Shown here one piece after another: positions 1 to 8,418 of a stretch of 64,000 bases of DNA. The position numbers were made by a program, and so were the translations under genes. The stretch lies in contig CACJHI010000004.1 of the NCBI GenBank assembly GCA_902593165.1, forward strand, positions 24,934 through 88,933, written 5' to 3'. Position 1 is the stretch's first letter. Each line of letters opens with the position of its first letter. This stretch comes from an uncultured Bacteroidota bacterium. GTDB lineage: Bacteria > Bacteroidota > Bacteroidia > Flavobacteriales > Flavobacteriaceae. The notes beneath the pieces were generated by a model, which was given only the letters and a program-made list of their open reading frames with translations, did not search any database and was not told where the DNA came from.

Positions 1-116
1 AAGATCAACTTCTGATAAAAGAAAAACTTTTTAAAGAAATTAACATTACTGATAATAAATTTTTGAATAAAGAACCAGGTGTTATTCTTTCTCCATTAGA
101 TTGTTGTAACTACTAA
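1..116 (+). CDS. C-terminal end of an unidentified protein (5' part outside window)
   Basis: An open frame reading from base 3 runs 37 codons to a TAA at 114-116 and ends in the residues LSPLDCCNY. It has no start inside the window, so it is the tail of a gene beginning upstream. It ends directly against the stop codon of the convergent sigma factor gene, a tight junction typical of real gene ends in this genome. I do not recognise the family from so short a tail. By position it could belong to the same utilisation locus, but nothing in the sequence proves that. Confidence 0.5.
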   Translation, partial: DQLLIKEKLFKEINITDNKFLNKEPGVILSPLDCCNY

Positions 117-647
117 TTATACAACATCTGCTTTAATTTTTTTAAAAGCAATTGTAATTTGAGCTTCAACTGTTTTTACTGAAATATTTAATAAAGTTGC
201 AATTTCATGATTTGTTAGCCCTTCGGTTTTACTTAATTTAAAAATCTCTTTACACTTTTTAGGTAGTTTATTTATTGATCTATCAATTAATTTAATTAAT
301 CTATCAAAATCAGATTCAGACGATTCGCTAATAATTTGATTTAAATATTTAACATATTCATCATGGATTTTCAATAGTGATTTATTTTTATGGTAGGAGT
401 TAATAAACTGATTGTATACAGACCTATATAAAAAACCATCTATAGAATAATTAGGGTCTAATTTTTTTCTAAATTCATATGTCTTTATAAATACTTCTTG
501 AACAATATCTTTTGCCATTGAGTAGTCGCCGGATAAACTTATAGCATATGCAAAAAGTCTTTGATGATATTTATCAACTAAGTATGAAAAAGCATCTTCA
601 TCAGCTTTTTTAAGTAATTGAACTAAATTTTTAGTGTTTATTTTCAA
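117..647 (-). CDS. ECF-type RNA polymerase sigma factor (FecI-like)
   Basis: This 176-residue protein has the two-part layout of extracytoplasmic-function sigma factors. Region 2 lies at about residues 15-90 (AFSYLVDKYHQRLFAYA, then AKDIVQEVFIKTYEFR). Region 4 is a helix-turn-helix at about 120-172 (LPKKCKEIFKLSKTEGLTNHEIATLLN). It directs RNA polymerase to a small set of promoters when released by its anti-sigma partner. The FecR homologue is divergently placed 64 bp away, and the SusC that follows carries an STN domain. This is the usual three-part trans-envelope switch in which a glycan bound at the outer membrane activates the locus. The target promoters are inferred to be those of PUL1. 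Confidence 0.92.
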   Translation of the reverse strand: MKINTKNLVQLLKKADEDAFSYLVDKYHQRLFAYAISLSGDYSMAKDIVQEVFIKTYEFRKKLDPNYSIDGFLYRSVYNQFINSYHKNKSLLKIHDEYVKYLNQIISESSESDFDRLIKLIDRSINKLPKKCKEIFKLSKTEGLTNHEIATLLNISVKTVEAQITIAFKKIKADVV

Positions 648-711
648 AATATATTAATCAATTTAATAAAAAATTTTAGGGGTTTGTCTTTTTTGATATG
701 TATATATATTA
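648..711. promoter_or_regulatory. Divergent control region between sigma and anti-sigma genes
   Basis: This 64-bp AT-rich spacer separates the sigma factor start (minus) from the FecR start (plus), so both promoters must lie here or inside the neighbouring genes. It contains an unusual G-run, TTTTAGGGGTTTG, in otherwise AT-only sequence. That is the most likely place for a specific sigma or activator contact upstream of fecR. No clean TAnnTTTG housekeeping box is seen on either strand. The regulatory role is inferred from gene orientation. Confidence 0.35.
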
Positions 712-1866
712 ATGAGCTTAAAAATAGATAAGAATTTTGAGAACTTAATTATTAAGTATATAAATCAAAATACTAAAACTGAAGACTTAAAATCATTATT
801 AACCTACTTAAAAGATTCTAAGAATCTTAGTTTATTTAAGCTCTATATAAAAATTAATTTTTTTTCAATTTACGTTATGAATAGAATGGATAAAGACGAA
901 ATAATAGATATTATTAAAAATAAAATTAAGAAAGATCAAAAAAGAGAAAAGAGAAAGAAATATTTAATTAAATCACTAAAATATGCTGCAGTTTGTGTAA
1001 CGGTTTTTTATTTAAGCCATCTTTACACACTAAATCAAATAAATTCATCAGAAACTGCAGAGGTAATAATTCCAGACGAAGATGAAATTTTTATTGAGAA
1101 TGAAAAAGGCGAAATTTTTCTAATCGAAAAAATAGATTCTATTGAGATATCTAAGAATTCATTCAAGGAATCTAATCGCATTGTATATGAGGAAAATATC
1201 GGAGTTGAAACAGAAGAAGTTGAGGTTCATACTATAAATGTTCCTTATGGCAAAAGGTTTAATCTTCAATTATCTGATGGTACGGAAGTTTACCTAAACT
1301 CAGGTACTATAATGGAATATCCAGTTTCATTTTTACCAAATCAAACTAGATCTGTATATATTGAAGGTGAAGCATTTTTTAATGTAAAAAAAGCTGCCAA
1401 TTCCATCTTTGAAGTTCGCTCAAATCAAATTATAGCCTCTGTTTATGGAACCAAATTTAATTTCAAAAACTTTTCAGAAGATTTCTCTTCAGATATAGTT
1501 TTAGTTGAAGGGTCTCTTGGAATATCTAATGAGAACACCACCGATATAAACATGCTTTCTCCCGGATACAAAGCCTCTATTGATAAAGAGATATTTAAAA
1601 TTTCAAAATCAAAGGTTAACTCTAAGATTTATACCTCTTGGGTAGATGGAGATGTAATATTTAGAAATGAAACTTTTGATCAGATTATTCAAAAGCTTCA
1701 AAGACTTTATAACATAACAATTATTAATAATAGTAAAATATCCAATCAATTATTTAATGCAAGTATAAATGTTGAGGAAGAAAAGATTGAAGATGTATTA
1801 GGCTACTTTAATAAAATATATAACATTGATTTTCAAATATTTAACAATAAAATAATCATAAACTAA
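712..1866 (+). CDS. FecR-type anti-sigma factor
   Basis: This is a 384-residue inner-membrane regulator. A cytoplasmic part of about 88 residues is followed by one membrane segment at about 90-108 (YAAVCVTVFYLSHLY). The periplasmic FecR domain lies at about 170-275 (FNLQLSDGTEVYLNSGT). The C-terminal DUF4974/STN-like domain at about 310-384 includes FDQIIQKLQRLYNITI. The family holds its ECF sigma factor inactive until its periplasmic domain is touched by the STN domain of a ligand-bound TonB-dependent transporter. The next gene, 23 bp downstream, encodes exactly such a transporter. Confidence 0.92.
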   Translation: MSLKIDKNFENLIIKYINQNTKTEDLKSLLTYLKDSKNLSLFKLYIKINFFSIYVMNRMDKDEIIDIIKNKIKKDQKREKRKKYLIKSLKYAAVCVTVFYLSHLYTLNQINSSETAEVIIPDEDEIFIENEKGEIFLIEKIDSIEISKNSFKESNRIVYEENIGVETEEVEVHTINVPYGKRFNLQLSDGTEVYLNSGTIMEYPVSFLPNQTRSVYIEGEAFFNVKKAANSIFEVRSNQIIASVYGTKFNFKNFSEDFSSDIVLVEGSLGISNENTTDINMLSPGYKASIDKEIFKISKSKVNSKIYTSWVDGDVIFRNETFDQIIQKLQRLYNITIINNSKISNQLFNASINVEEEKIEDVLGYFNKIYNIDFQIFNNKIIIN

Positions 1867-1889
1867 AATTAAATTAAAAACCCAATTAT

Positions 1890-4800
1890 ATGAATAACAA
1901 TCAAAATAGAAATAGTATATCTTTTATTGATAGACTAAGGAACTCTGTTTTCATTATTCTCACATTGATTTCAACCAATATAATTTATTCTTCTGCTCAA
2001 GATATTACCTTGAAGATGAATAATTCAACCTTGGTTCAAGTCATAGATGAAATTGAAGCAATTTCAGAATATAAATTTATTTATTCTTTAAGTGCTTACG
2101 ATTTTAATAAAGTTGTATCTGTCGATGTAACCGAGGAGAATATTGATAATTTATTAGAAATAATTTTTAATAATGAAATCAATTATGAAATCGTAGATGA
2201 TAAAATAATTCTTAAAGAAAAGGATTTATCAAATAATACAACTGTAGATATAATTCAAGCTACTGTAACAGGAAGAATAACAGACTCAAATGGAATCCCT
2301 CTTCCGGGAGCATCTATTATTGAATCAGGAACTTCTAATGGAACTACATCTGATTTTGATGGTAATTTTTCATTGGATATTTCAGATGAAGATGTTATTC
2401 TAGAAATTTCATATATAGGTTTTACATCACAGACAATATCTGTAAGTAATTCAGATAATATTCAAGTTTCTCTTGTTGCATCTAGATCTGCTCTAGATGA
2501 AATTGTCTTAACAGGATATGGTTCAACTCTTAAAAGAGAGTTGGTGTCTTCGATATCACAAGTATCAGGTGATGAACTGACAAACCAACCTGCATCCAAT
2601 GTCTCTAATATACTTCAAGGTAAAGCAGCAGGTGTAAGTGTTATAAGCAATAATGGAGAACCTGGTTCGAGAGCTACAATATCAATTAGAGGTATTAGTT
2701 CAATTAGCGGAAATAATGGTCCTCTTTATGTAATTGATGATGTAATTGTTGGGACAGATTTTGATCTTAATAATATTAATGTAAATGATATTCAATCAAT
2801 TGAAATTTTAAAAGATGCTAGTTCACTTGCTATTTACGGTACAAGAGGAGCAGCTGGAGTTATATTAATACAAACAAAAAGTGGACTTTCAACACCAGAA
2901 GGGAGTGTTGAAGTTAGTTTGAACCATTATACTTCATTTGACGAAGTTAAAGCTATGCCTGAACTAGGAGATGTTGCTCTTTGGAAAGAATATTGGAGTG
3001 AAGGTCTTAGTTTAATTCCTGGTGAAGACGGATATGGTGCAAATGATCCTAATTTTGTATTTCCATATGACGACAGAAGAGATACAGATTGGAACAGTGC
3101 TATTTTACGTGATGGACAAATAAATAACACAGATCTAAATATTTCTGGTAATTCAGAGAAAACTAATTATTTCGTCTCTATAAGTAGATTTGATCAAAAA
3201 GGAGTAGTTAAAGGTTCGGGTCTTTTAAGAAATGGACTTAGACTTAATTTAGATACAAAGGTAAATGATAAGCTTAGGACTGGTATAAGATTCAGTTTAG
3301 TGGATAGAAAGCAAGAAAATCAAAAGTTAAACTGGTCAAATGTTTATTATCAGACAATTCCTTATTGGCAAATCTATGAAGATGATGGTAAAACGTATAC
3401 TGGAATTAACCCTATAAGTGGAATTCCACAAAGAAATCCAGTTGCAGATGTTACAGATAGAATAGACCATAGTTTTATTACAAATCTTAACAGTAATGCA
3501 TATATTGAGTATGACTTAATTCCTGGTCTTACACTAAAAAGTTCACTTGGAATTAATATGGGTTGGAATAAAAACAATTACTATCTCCCTACATACATTC
3601 CTCCAAGAAGTGTCGCAAATTCAGGTGGAATTGCCAGAGTTAGACACAATCAAAACAGGAATTATCTTTTTGAAAATACAGCAACCTATTCATTTGAGGA
3701 TGGTGACCATTCTCTGAAAATTCTTGCCGGATATACTAGACAAAAAACAACTTCTACTATGACTATGGCAACAGGTGAAGGATATCCTAATGATGTACTT
3801 ACATTTAATAATTTATCTCTTGGTGCAGATCCTGAGTCTAATTTAATTGGATCTAATTATGGACAGAGAACATATACATCAATCCTTAGTAGGATTAATT
3901 ATGGTTATATGGATAGATACTTTCTTACTCTAGTTGCAAGGCGAGACGGATCCTCAGTTTTTGAAACAGGAAACAAGTATGCTACTTTCCCATCAATAGG
4001 TGCAGCGTGGATAGTTAGTGAAGAAGACTTTATGCAGAACCAAGATGTAATAAGTAATCTTAAATTAAGAGCAAGTTATGGAATTGTTGGTGAGCAAGGA
4101 GTGCCTCCATACAACTCATTTGCTAGATATAGCGATTTTCCAATGTTTTTAAATGATGGAAGATTAAACACTGTACTTCTTAGCTCTATTCCTAGTCAAG
4201 GACTGGAATGGGAAAAAACTTATCAGTCGGATGTTGGTTTAGAAATAGGATTTGCAAACAATAGATATAGTCTTGAGTTTGATTACTATGAAAAAAGAAC
4301 TGAAGATCTTCTTTTGGAAAAACCTTTACCATATACAGCAGGTAATACAAGACTTGAGAATATTGGAGAAATTGAGAATAAAGGATTTGAATTATCTATA
4401 TCATCAGTTAATATAGAAAAAGAAAATTTTGTGTGGTCAACTTCACTTTCATTATCTCAAAATAAAAGTGAATTAATTTCTCTTGGTGATGGTCAAGATT
4501 ATATTGCTCTTGATGATGTTGTTGCTTCAGGTAATGGTACTCCAATTAGGCTTGTGCCTGGTTATCCAATCCCTAGTTTTTGGGGTGCAAATAATCTTGG
4601 GACATACAAAACAAGAAATGATATTGATACTGATGGAAGATTTGGTAGATCATTTCTTGGTGGACCAAGACTTGAGGACCAAAATGGTGATGGAACATGG
4701 AATGATTTAGATTATGTTTATCAGGGAAGTCCAGAACCAGATCTGTTTGGTGGTATAAGAAATGTTTTTTCTTACAAAAAATGGACTCTTGATACTTTTG

Positions 4801-5222
4801 CTCATTTCTCAATTGGAAATACAATGTTTAATGGTTCTGTTGCAGAAAGTTATTATGCAAGAGGAGCATATTTAAACCTTCTACCGGAGCTAAAAGATAG
4901 ATGGACGGAAGAAAATTATATGTCTGACATACCTAGAGCAGGTACAGCTTTCGGTACATATGTTACAACTAATGAAACTTCTTTTCAAGATGCATCATTC
5001 TTTAGATTAAAAAATGTTACACTAACATATGATTTAGATAACCCTCCATTTGTGAGAGATGCATCAATCTATGTAAGTGCACAAAATCTACTTTTAATAA
5101 GTGATTATAAATGGGGTGACCCTGAAGTAAGTCAGTATGGAAATCAATTAAACAGAGGTGTTTCAGATTCATCATATCCTTACTCTTCAAGTGTATCCTT
5201 AGGATTAAATATTAAATTTTAA
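1890..5222 (+). CDS. SusC-like TonB-dependent transporter with STN signalling domain (PUL1)
   Basis: This 1110-residue outer-membrane transporter imports glycan fragments using TonB energy. In order it shows a signal peptide (about 1-36), an STN domain (about 40-110, LKMNNSTLVQVIDEIEAIS), a carboxypeptidase-regulatory-like beta domain (about 125-205, VTGRITDSNGIPLPGASI), a short EIVLTGYG segment, a plug (about 215-330, with PLYVIDD and GTRGAAGVILI) and the beta barrel ending in LGLNIKF. The STN domain marks it as a signal-transducing SusC that works through the adjacent FecR/sigma pair. The SusD partner follows after 17 bp. The substrate is not readable from the barrel; the nine downstream sulfatases point to a sulfated polysaccharide. 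Confidence 0.95.
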   Translation: MNNNQNRNSISFIDRLRNSVFIILTLISTNIIYSSAQDITLKMNNSTLVQVIDEIEAISEYKFIYSLSAYDFNKVVSVDVTEENIDNLLEIIFNNEINYEIVDDKIILKEKDLSNNTTVDIIQATVTGRITDSNGIPLPGASIIESGTSNGTTSDFDGNFSLDISDEDVILEISYIGFTSQTISVSNSDNIQVSLVASRSALDEIVLTGYGSTLKRELVSSISQVSGDELTNQPASNVSNILQGKAAGVSVISNNGEPGSRATISIRGISSISGNNGPLYVIDDVIVGTDFDLNNINVNDIQSIEILKDASSLAIYGTRGAAGVILIQTKSGLSTPEGSVEVSLNHYTSFDEVKAMPELGDVALWKEYWSEGLSLIPGEDGYGANDPNFVFPYDDRRDTDWNSAILRDGQINNTDLNISGNSEKTNYFVSISRFDQKGVVKGSGLLRNGLRLNLDTKVNDKLRTGIRFSLVDRKQENQKLNWSNVYYQTIPYWQIYEDDGKTYTGINPISGIPQRNPVADVTDRIDHSFITNLNSNAYIEYDLIPGLTLKSSLGINMGWNKNNYYLPTYIPPRSVANSGGIARVRHNQNRNYLFENTATYSFEDGDHSLKILAGYTRQKTTSTMTMATGEGYPNDVLTFNNLSLGADPESNLIGSNYGQRTYTSILSRINYGYMDRYFLTLVARRDGSSVFETGNKYATFPSIGAAWIVSEEDFMQNQDVISNLKLRASYGIVGEQGVPPYNSFARYSDFPMFLNDGRLNTVLLSSIPSQGLEWEKTYQSDVGLEIGFANNRYSLEFDYYEKRTEDLLLEKPLPYTAGNTRLENIGEIENKGFELSISSVNIEKENFVWSTSLSLSQNKSELISLGDGQDYIALDDVVASGNGTPIRLVPGYPIPSFWGANNLGTYKTRNDIDTDGRFGRSFLGGPRLEDQNGDGTWNDLDYVYQGSPEPDLFGGIRNVFSYKKWTLDTFAHFSIGNTMFNGSVAESYYARGAYLNLLPELKDRWTEENYMSDIPRAGTAFGTYVTTNETSFQDASFFRLKNVTLTYDLDNPPFVRDASIYVSAQNLLLISDYKWGDPEVSQYGNQLNRGVSDSSYPYSSSVSLGLNIKF

Positions 5223-5239
5223 AATATAAAACCAAAAAA

Positions 5240-6817
5240 ATGAAAACAAGAAAATTTAACTTTTTACACATTTTACTCATGATGGGTTTAATCGTATTAC
5301 CTATTTCATGTGATGACGAAGCATTTCTTGAAGAAGATCTAAGAGATGCACTGTCTCCAGCAACATTTTATAATAATGATGCTGAAGCAGCATTAGCTGT
5401 TAACGGTGTCATGATGGGTTTGATTTCTAGCAATGGTCATAGAAACAGACAATATGCTTCAATGTCTCATTATGGATCTGATGAAGGAGGTCCTTCAAGA
5501 GGAAATGTAGCTGGTACATATCACAACTATCTTTATGAAGAAGGAGTTGGAGGTTATGGTAATACATGGCGTGTATGGTACCAAACCATTAGAGATGCTA
5601 ACTCAGCTCTGGAAAATATTGAAGGAAATGATAAACTCTCTAGAACATTTAGAGATCAAGCAATTGGTCAACTTTTAACTATTAGAGCCTTAATCTATTG
5701 GGAATTAACAGTTATGTGGGGTGATGTTCCTTATTTCAGAGATTTACCTAGTTCAGAGGTGCTTGGAAGTATTGAAAGAACCCCAGTTGCTACGATTAGA
5801 ACAGATCTTAAGGCTGATCTTGAAAGAGCTGCTTCTCTACTTCCTAGTGAATGGAGTGGTGTTGATTATGGTAGATTTACAAAATGGGCTGCTTTAGGGT
5901 TTAAGACAAAAATTCATCTATACGATAGAGAATGGGCTGAAACGGTTGCAACTGCCAACCAAATTATTAACGGTTCTCCGCATGCGCTGATGGATAATTT
6001 TGAGGATGTTTATGGAAGATCAAGAATGATGATCGGTGATCCACAAAATAAAGAAATGATAGCTTGGATTGATTTTGCTGGTTTATCTGGTGAAGGAGTT
6101 ATGTCTGCAGCAGATTATGCAAGAAATTCAGGAGGATTTGTTGAGGAAATGACACCTAGAGGAAGAGATGAGCCTAAAAACAAGGGAGAAAAAGCAGCAT
6201 TTAATGCTGCATTAGCTGCTAATGGAGATGAGTTCAATGGTTTTGGTGCTTATAGTCCTTTTCCAGATGCCGCTAAAAGATCAAGATGGCAAGATGGTGA
6301 TCTAAGGTATGATGTAACAATTATAACTCATTATGAAGGGTTTGAATTGAAACATAAATATTTCAAAAAACTTTGGCAACCTAATCTTGAAGCTTCATAT
6401 AGAGGTAATAGACATGAAAACTTTATATTACTTAGACTTGCGGATGTATATTTAATGGCTGCAGAGGCTCAAAATGAACTTGGAGGTCCTGGTGAAGCTT
6501 ATCAATACATAAATAAAGTTAGAGAAAGAGCATTTGAGCCAGATAACCCTCTTAGTGGTCTTAATCAAACAAGTTTTAGAGAAGCTCTTCAAGAAGAAAG
6601 GTTTTTTGAACTTATGGGAGAGCATCAAAGAAAAAGAGATTTAATTAGATGGGGATTATTAGCTGAGAGAATTCAAAATACTACAGTTTTTAAACAGCAT
6701 AATGCTCGTAAAGTAAACTATGCTCCTCGTCATCATTTATTACCAATTCCTTTAGAGGAAATTCAGAATAATCCTAATTTGTTGAATACAGATCCAACAA
6801 ATAATGGTTACAGATAG
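5240..6817 (+). CDS. SusD/RagB-like glycan-binding lipoprotein (PUL1)
   Basis: This 525-residue surface lipoprotein forms the lid of the SusC transporter and binds glycan. The signal peptide ends in a lipobox at PISC (Cys24). The following residues, CDDEAFLEED, are strongly acidic, resembling the lipoprotein export signals that send flavobacterial lipoproteins to the cell surface. The SusD fold shows as an N-terminal TPR-rich part (about 90-220) and the typical C-terminal RagB region (LRLADVYLMAAEAQNELG, then EERFFELMGEHQRKRDLIRWG). It pairs with the SusC just upstream. A strong hairpin follows it, so it is the last gene before a possible attenuation point. Confidence 0.94.
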   Translation: MKTRKFNFLHILLMMGLIVLPISCDDEAFLEEDLRDALSPATFYNNDAEAALAVNGVMMGLISSNGHRNRQYASMSHYGSDEGGPSRGNVAGTYHNYLYEEGVGGYGNTWRVWYQTIRDANSALENIEGNDKLSRTFRDQAIGQLLTIRALIYWELTVMWGDVPYFRDLPSSEVLGSIERTPVATIRTDLKADLERAASLLPSEWSGVDYGRFTKWAALGFKTKIHLYDREWAETVATANQIINGSPHALMDNFEDVYGRSRMMIGDPQNKEMIAWIDFAGLSGEGVMSAADYARNSGGFVEEMTPRGRDEPKNKGEKAAFNAALAANGDEFNGFGAYSPFPDAAKRSRWQDGDLRYDVTIITHYEGFELKHKYFKKLWQPNLEASYRGNRHENFILLRLADVYLMAAEAQNELGGPGEAYQYINKVRERAFEPDNPLSGLNQTSFREALQEERFFELMGEHQRKRDLIRWGLLAERIQNTTVFKQHNARKVNYAPRHHLLPIPLEEIQNNPNLLNTDPTNNGYR

Positions 6818-6836
6818 TATGTAAGTTTAGTAATTG

Positions 6837-6877
6837 AAAAGATTGTTTAGTGCATTCGCATTAAGCAATCTTTTTTT
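6837..6877 (+). terminator. Hairpin plus T-tract between SusD and the sulfatase cassette (terminator or attenuator)
   Basis: The left arm 6837-6853 pairs with 6858-6874 over 17 bp with only two G-U wobbles, closing a 4-base loop (ATTC). The right arm runs into seven T residues (6871-6877). This is a textbook intrinsic terminator. The first sulfatase starts at 6890, only 12 bases later, and I see no good promoter between. Either transcription reads through partially, giving more SusCD than sulfatase, or the hairpin stabilises the 3' end of processed susCD mRNA. Confidence 0.85.
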
Positions 6878-6889
6878 ATATTCAACTCT

Positions 6890-8413
6890 ATGAAAATAAA
6901 ACATATATTATTTACAATCTTTTTCTTATTCATTTTTTCTTCATGTGAAACAAAAAAAGATGATTTAAGACCAAATTTTGTATTCATTTTAGCTGATGAT
7001 TTAGGATATGGGGAGTTGGGTATTCTTGGACAAAAATTCATTGAAACACCTAATATTGATCAATTAGCCAAAGAAGGAATGATTCTTAAAGACCATTACA
7101 CAGGTTCCCCTGTTTGTGCTCCTGCACGAGCAGTACTTTTAACTGGCCTTCATTCTGGAAATAATCCAATCAGAGGGAATGATGAATGGAGAGAAAGAGG
7201 AGATGTATGGAGTTTTCAAGCTATGTTTGAAAATTCAGATCTAGAGGGTCAACGACCGATGCCAGATTCAATAATAACTGTTGCAGAATTTTTAAAGTCT
7301 AATGGGTATAAAACTGGTATGGTTGGAAAGTGGGGTCTAGGTGCTCCCAATACTAATAGTATTCCTAATAATAAAGGATTTGACTTTTTTTATGGATATA
7401 ATTGTCAAAGACAAGCTCACACTCTTTATCCTAGTCATCTATGGAGAAATAAAGAAAGACACATCCTAGATAATCAGATAGTTAATAAAGGTCAACTTAA
7501 AGAAGGATTGGATCCATATGATACTAATAGTTACAATCTATATAATCAAAATGATTATGCCCCAACTTTGATGCATAGTGAAGCTTTGAGTTTTATAGAG
7601 TCCAATAAAGACAATAATTTTTTTCTCTATTATGCTTCTCCAATTCCTCATTTACCTCTTCAAGCTCCAAAGAAGTGGGTAGATTACTACCGCGAAAAAT
7701 TTGGTAAAGAAGAACCTTATGTAGGGAATTCTTATTATCCAAATCAATATCCTAAAGCTACATACGCAGCAATGATTTCTTATTTAGATGAACAAGTTGG
7801 AGAAATAGTTGCAAAGCTTAAAGAAATTGGGAAATATGATAATACATTTATTATTTTTTCAAGTGACAATGGTCCAACACATGTAGAACACGTTGATATT
7901 AATTTCTTTAATAGTGCAGGACCTTTTGTAAACTCCAAAAACACTGTCAAAGGCAGTGTTAATGAAGGAGGGATAAGGGTTCCTACAATTGCAACTTGGC
8001 CTAAAAAAATTAAACCCGGAACTTATTCAGAACATCCAAGTACCTTCTACGACTATTATGCAACAGTATCTGATATCATTAATAAAGAACTTCCTTATTC
8101 AATAGACGGTATAAGTTATTACCCTACACTTATAGATAAAAAACAAGATAAACACGATTATCTATATTGGGAGTTCCCTGCTTATGGTGGCCAACAGGCA
8201 ATTAGAATTAATAACTGGAAAGGGATTAAAAAGAATTTATTTAAGGGCCCTTCAAAACTGCAACTTTATAACTTAGATGAAGATCCAAAAGAATTAAATG
8301 ATATAGCATTTAAGTACCCTGAAATTGTATCTAGAATGGAAGATTTTATGAAAGAGGCACATACAAAACCAAAAATGGATAAATTTAAAATACCAGTTTT
8401 AGATAATAAATAA
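6890..8413 (+). CDS. S1 sulfatase lipoprotein 1 (arylsulfatase A-like)
   Basis: This 507-residue sulfate ester hydrolase has a lipoprotein signal (SSC, Cys19) and the alkaline-phosphatase-superfamily sulfatase fold. Visible active-site parts are the metal pair ADDLGYG (Asp36-Asp37), the formylglycine site CAPAR (Cys76), GKWGLG, PHLPL and SDNG. The usual His of GKWH is Gly here. The motif NCQRQAHTLYPSHLW resembles a bacterial arylsulfatase A-like subgroup. The C-terminal part ends with the common LYNLDEDPKELNDIA element. It is first in the cassette, 12 bp after the terminator-like hairpin. Substrate position cannot be assigned from sequence alone. Confidence 0.92.
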   Translation: MKIKHILFTIFFLFIFSSCETKKDDLRPNFVFILADDLGYGELGILGQKFIETPNIDQLAKEGMILKDHYTGSPVCAPARAVLLTGLHSGNNPIRGNDEWRERGDVWSFQAMFENSDLEGQRPMPDSIITVAEFLKSNGYKTGMVGKWGLGAPNTNSIPNNKGFDFFYGYNCQRQAHTLYPSHLWRNKERHILDNQIVNKGQLKEGLDPYDTNSYNLYNQNDYAPTLMHSEALSFIESNKDNNFFLYYASPIPHLPLQAPKKWVDYYREKFGKEEPYVGNSYYPNQYPKATYAAMISYLDEQVGEIVAKLKEIGKYDNTFIIFSSDNGPTHVEHVDINFFNSAGPFVNSKNTVKGSVNEGGIRVPTIATWPKKIKPGTYSEHPSTFYDYYATVSDIINKELPYSIDGISYYPTLIDKKQDKHDYLYWEFPAYGGQQAIRINNWKGIKKNLFKGPSKLQLYNLDEDPKELNDIAFKYPEIVSRMEDFMKEAHTKPKMDKFKIPVLDNK

Positions 8414-8418
8414 AAAAA

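Noticed and set aside
4483..4824. Open frames on both strands inside the PUL1 susC
   Set aside because: They overlap the strongly supported SusC barrel and have low-complexity composition without domains.
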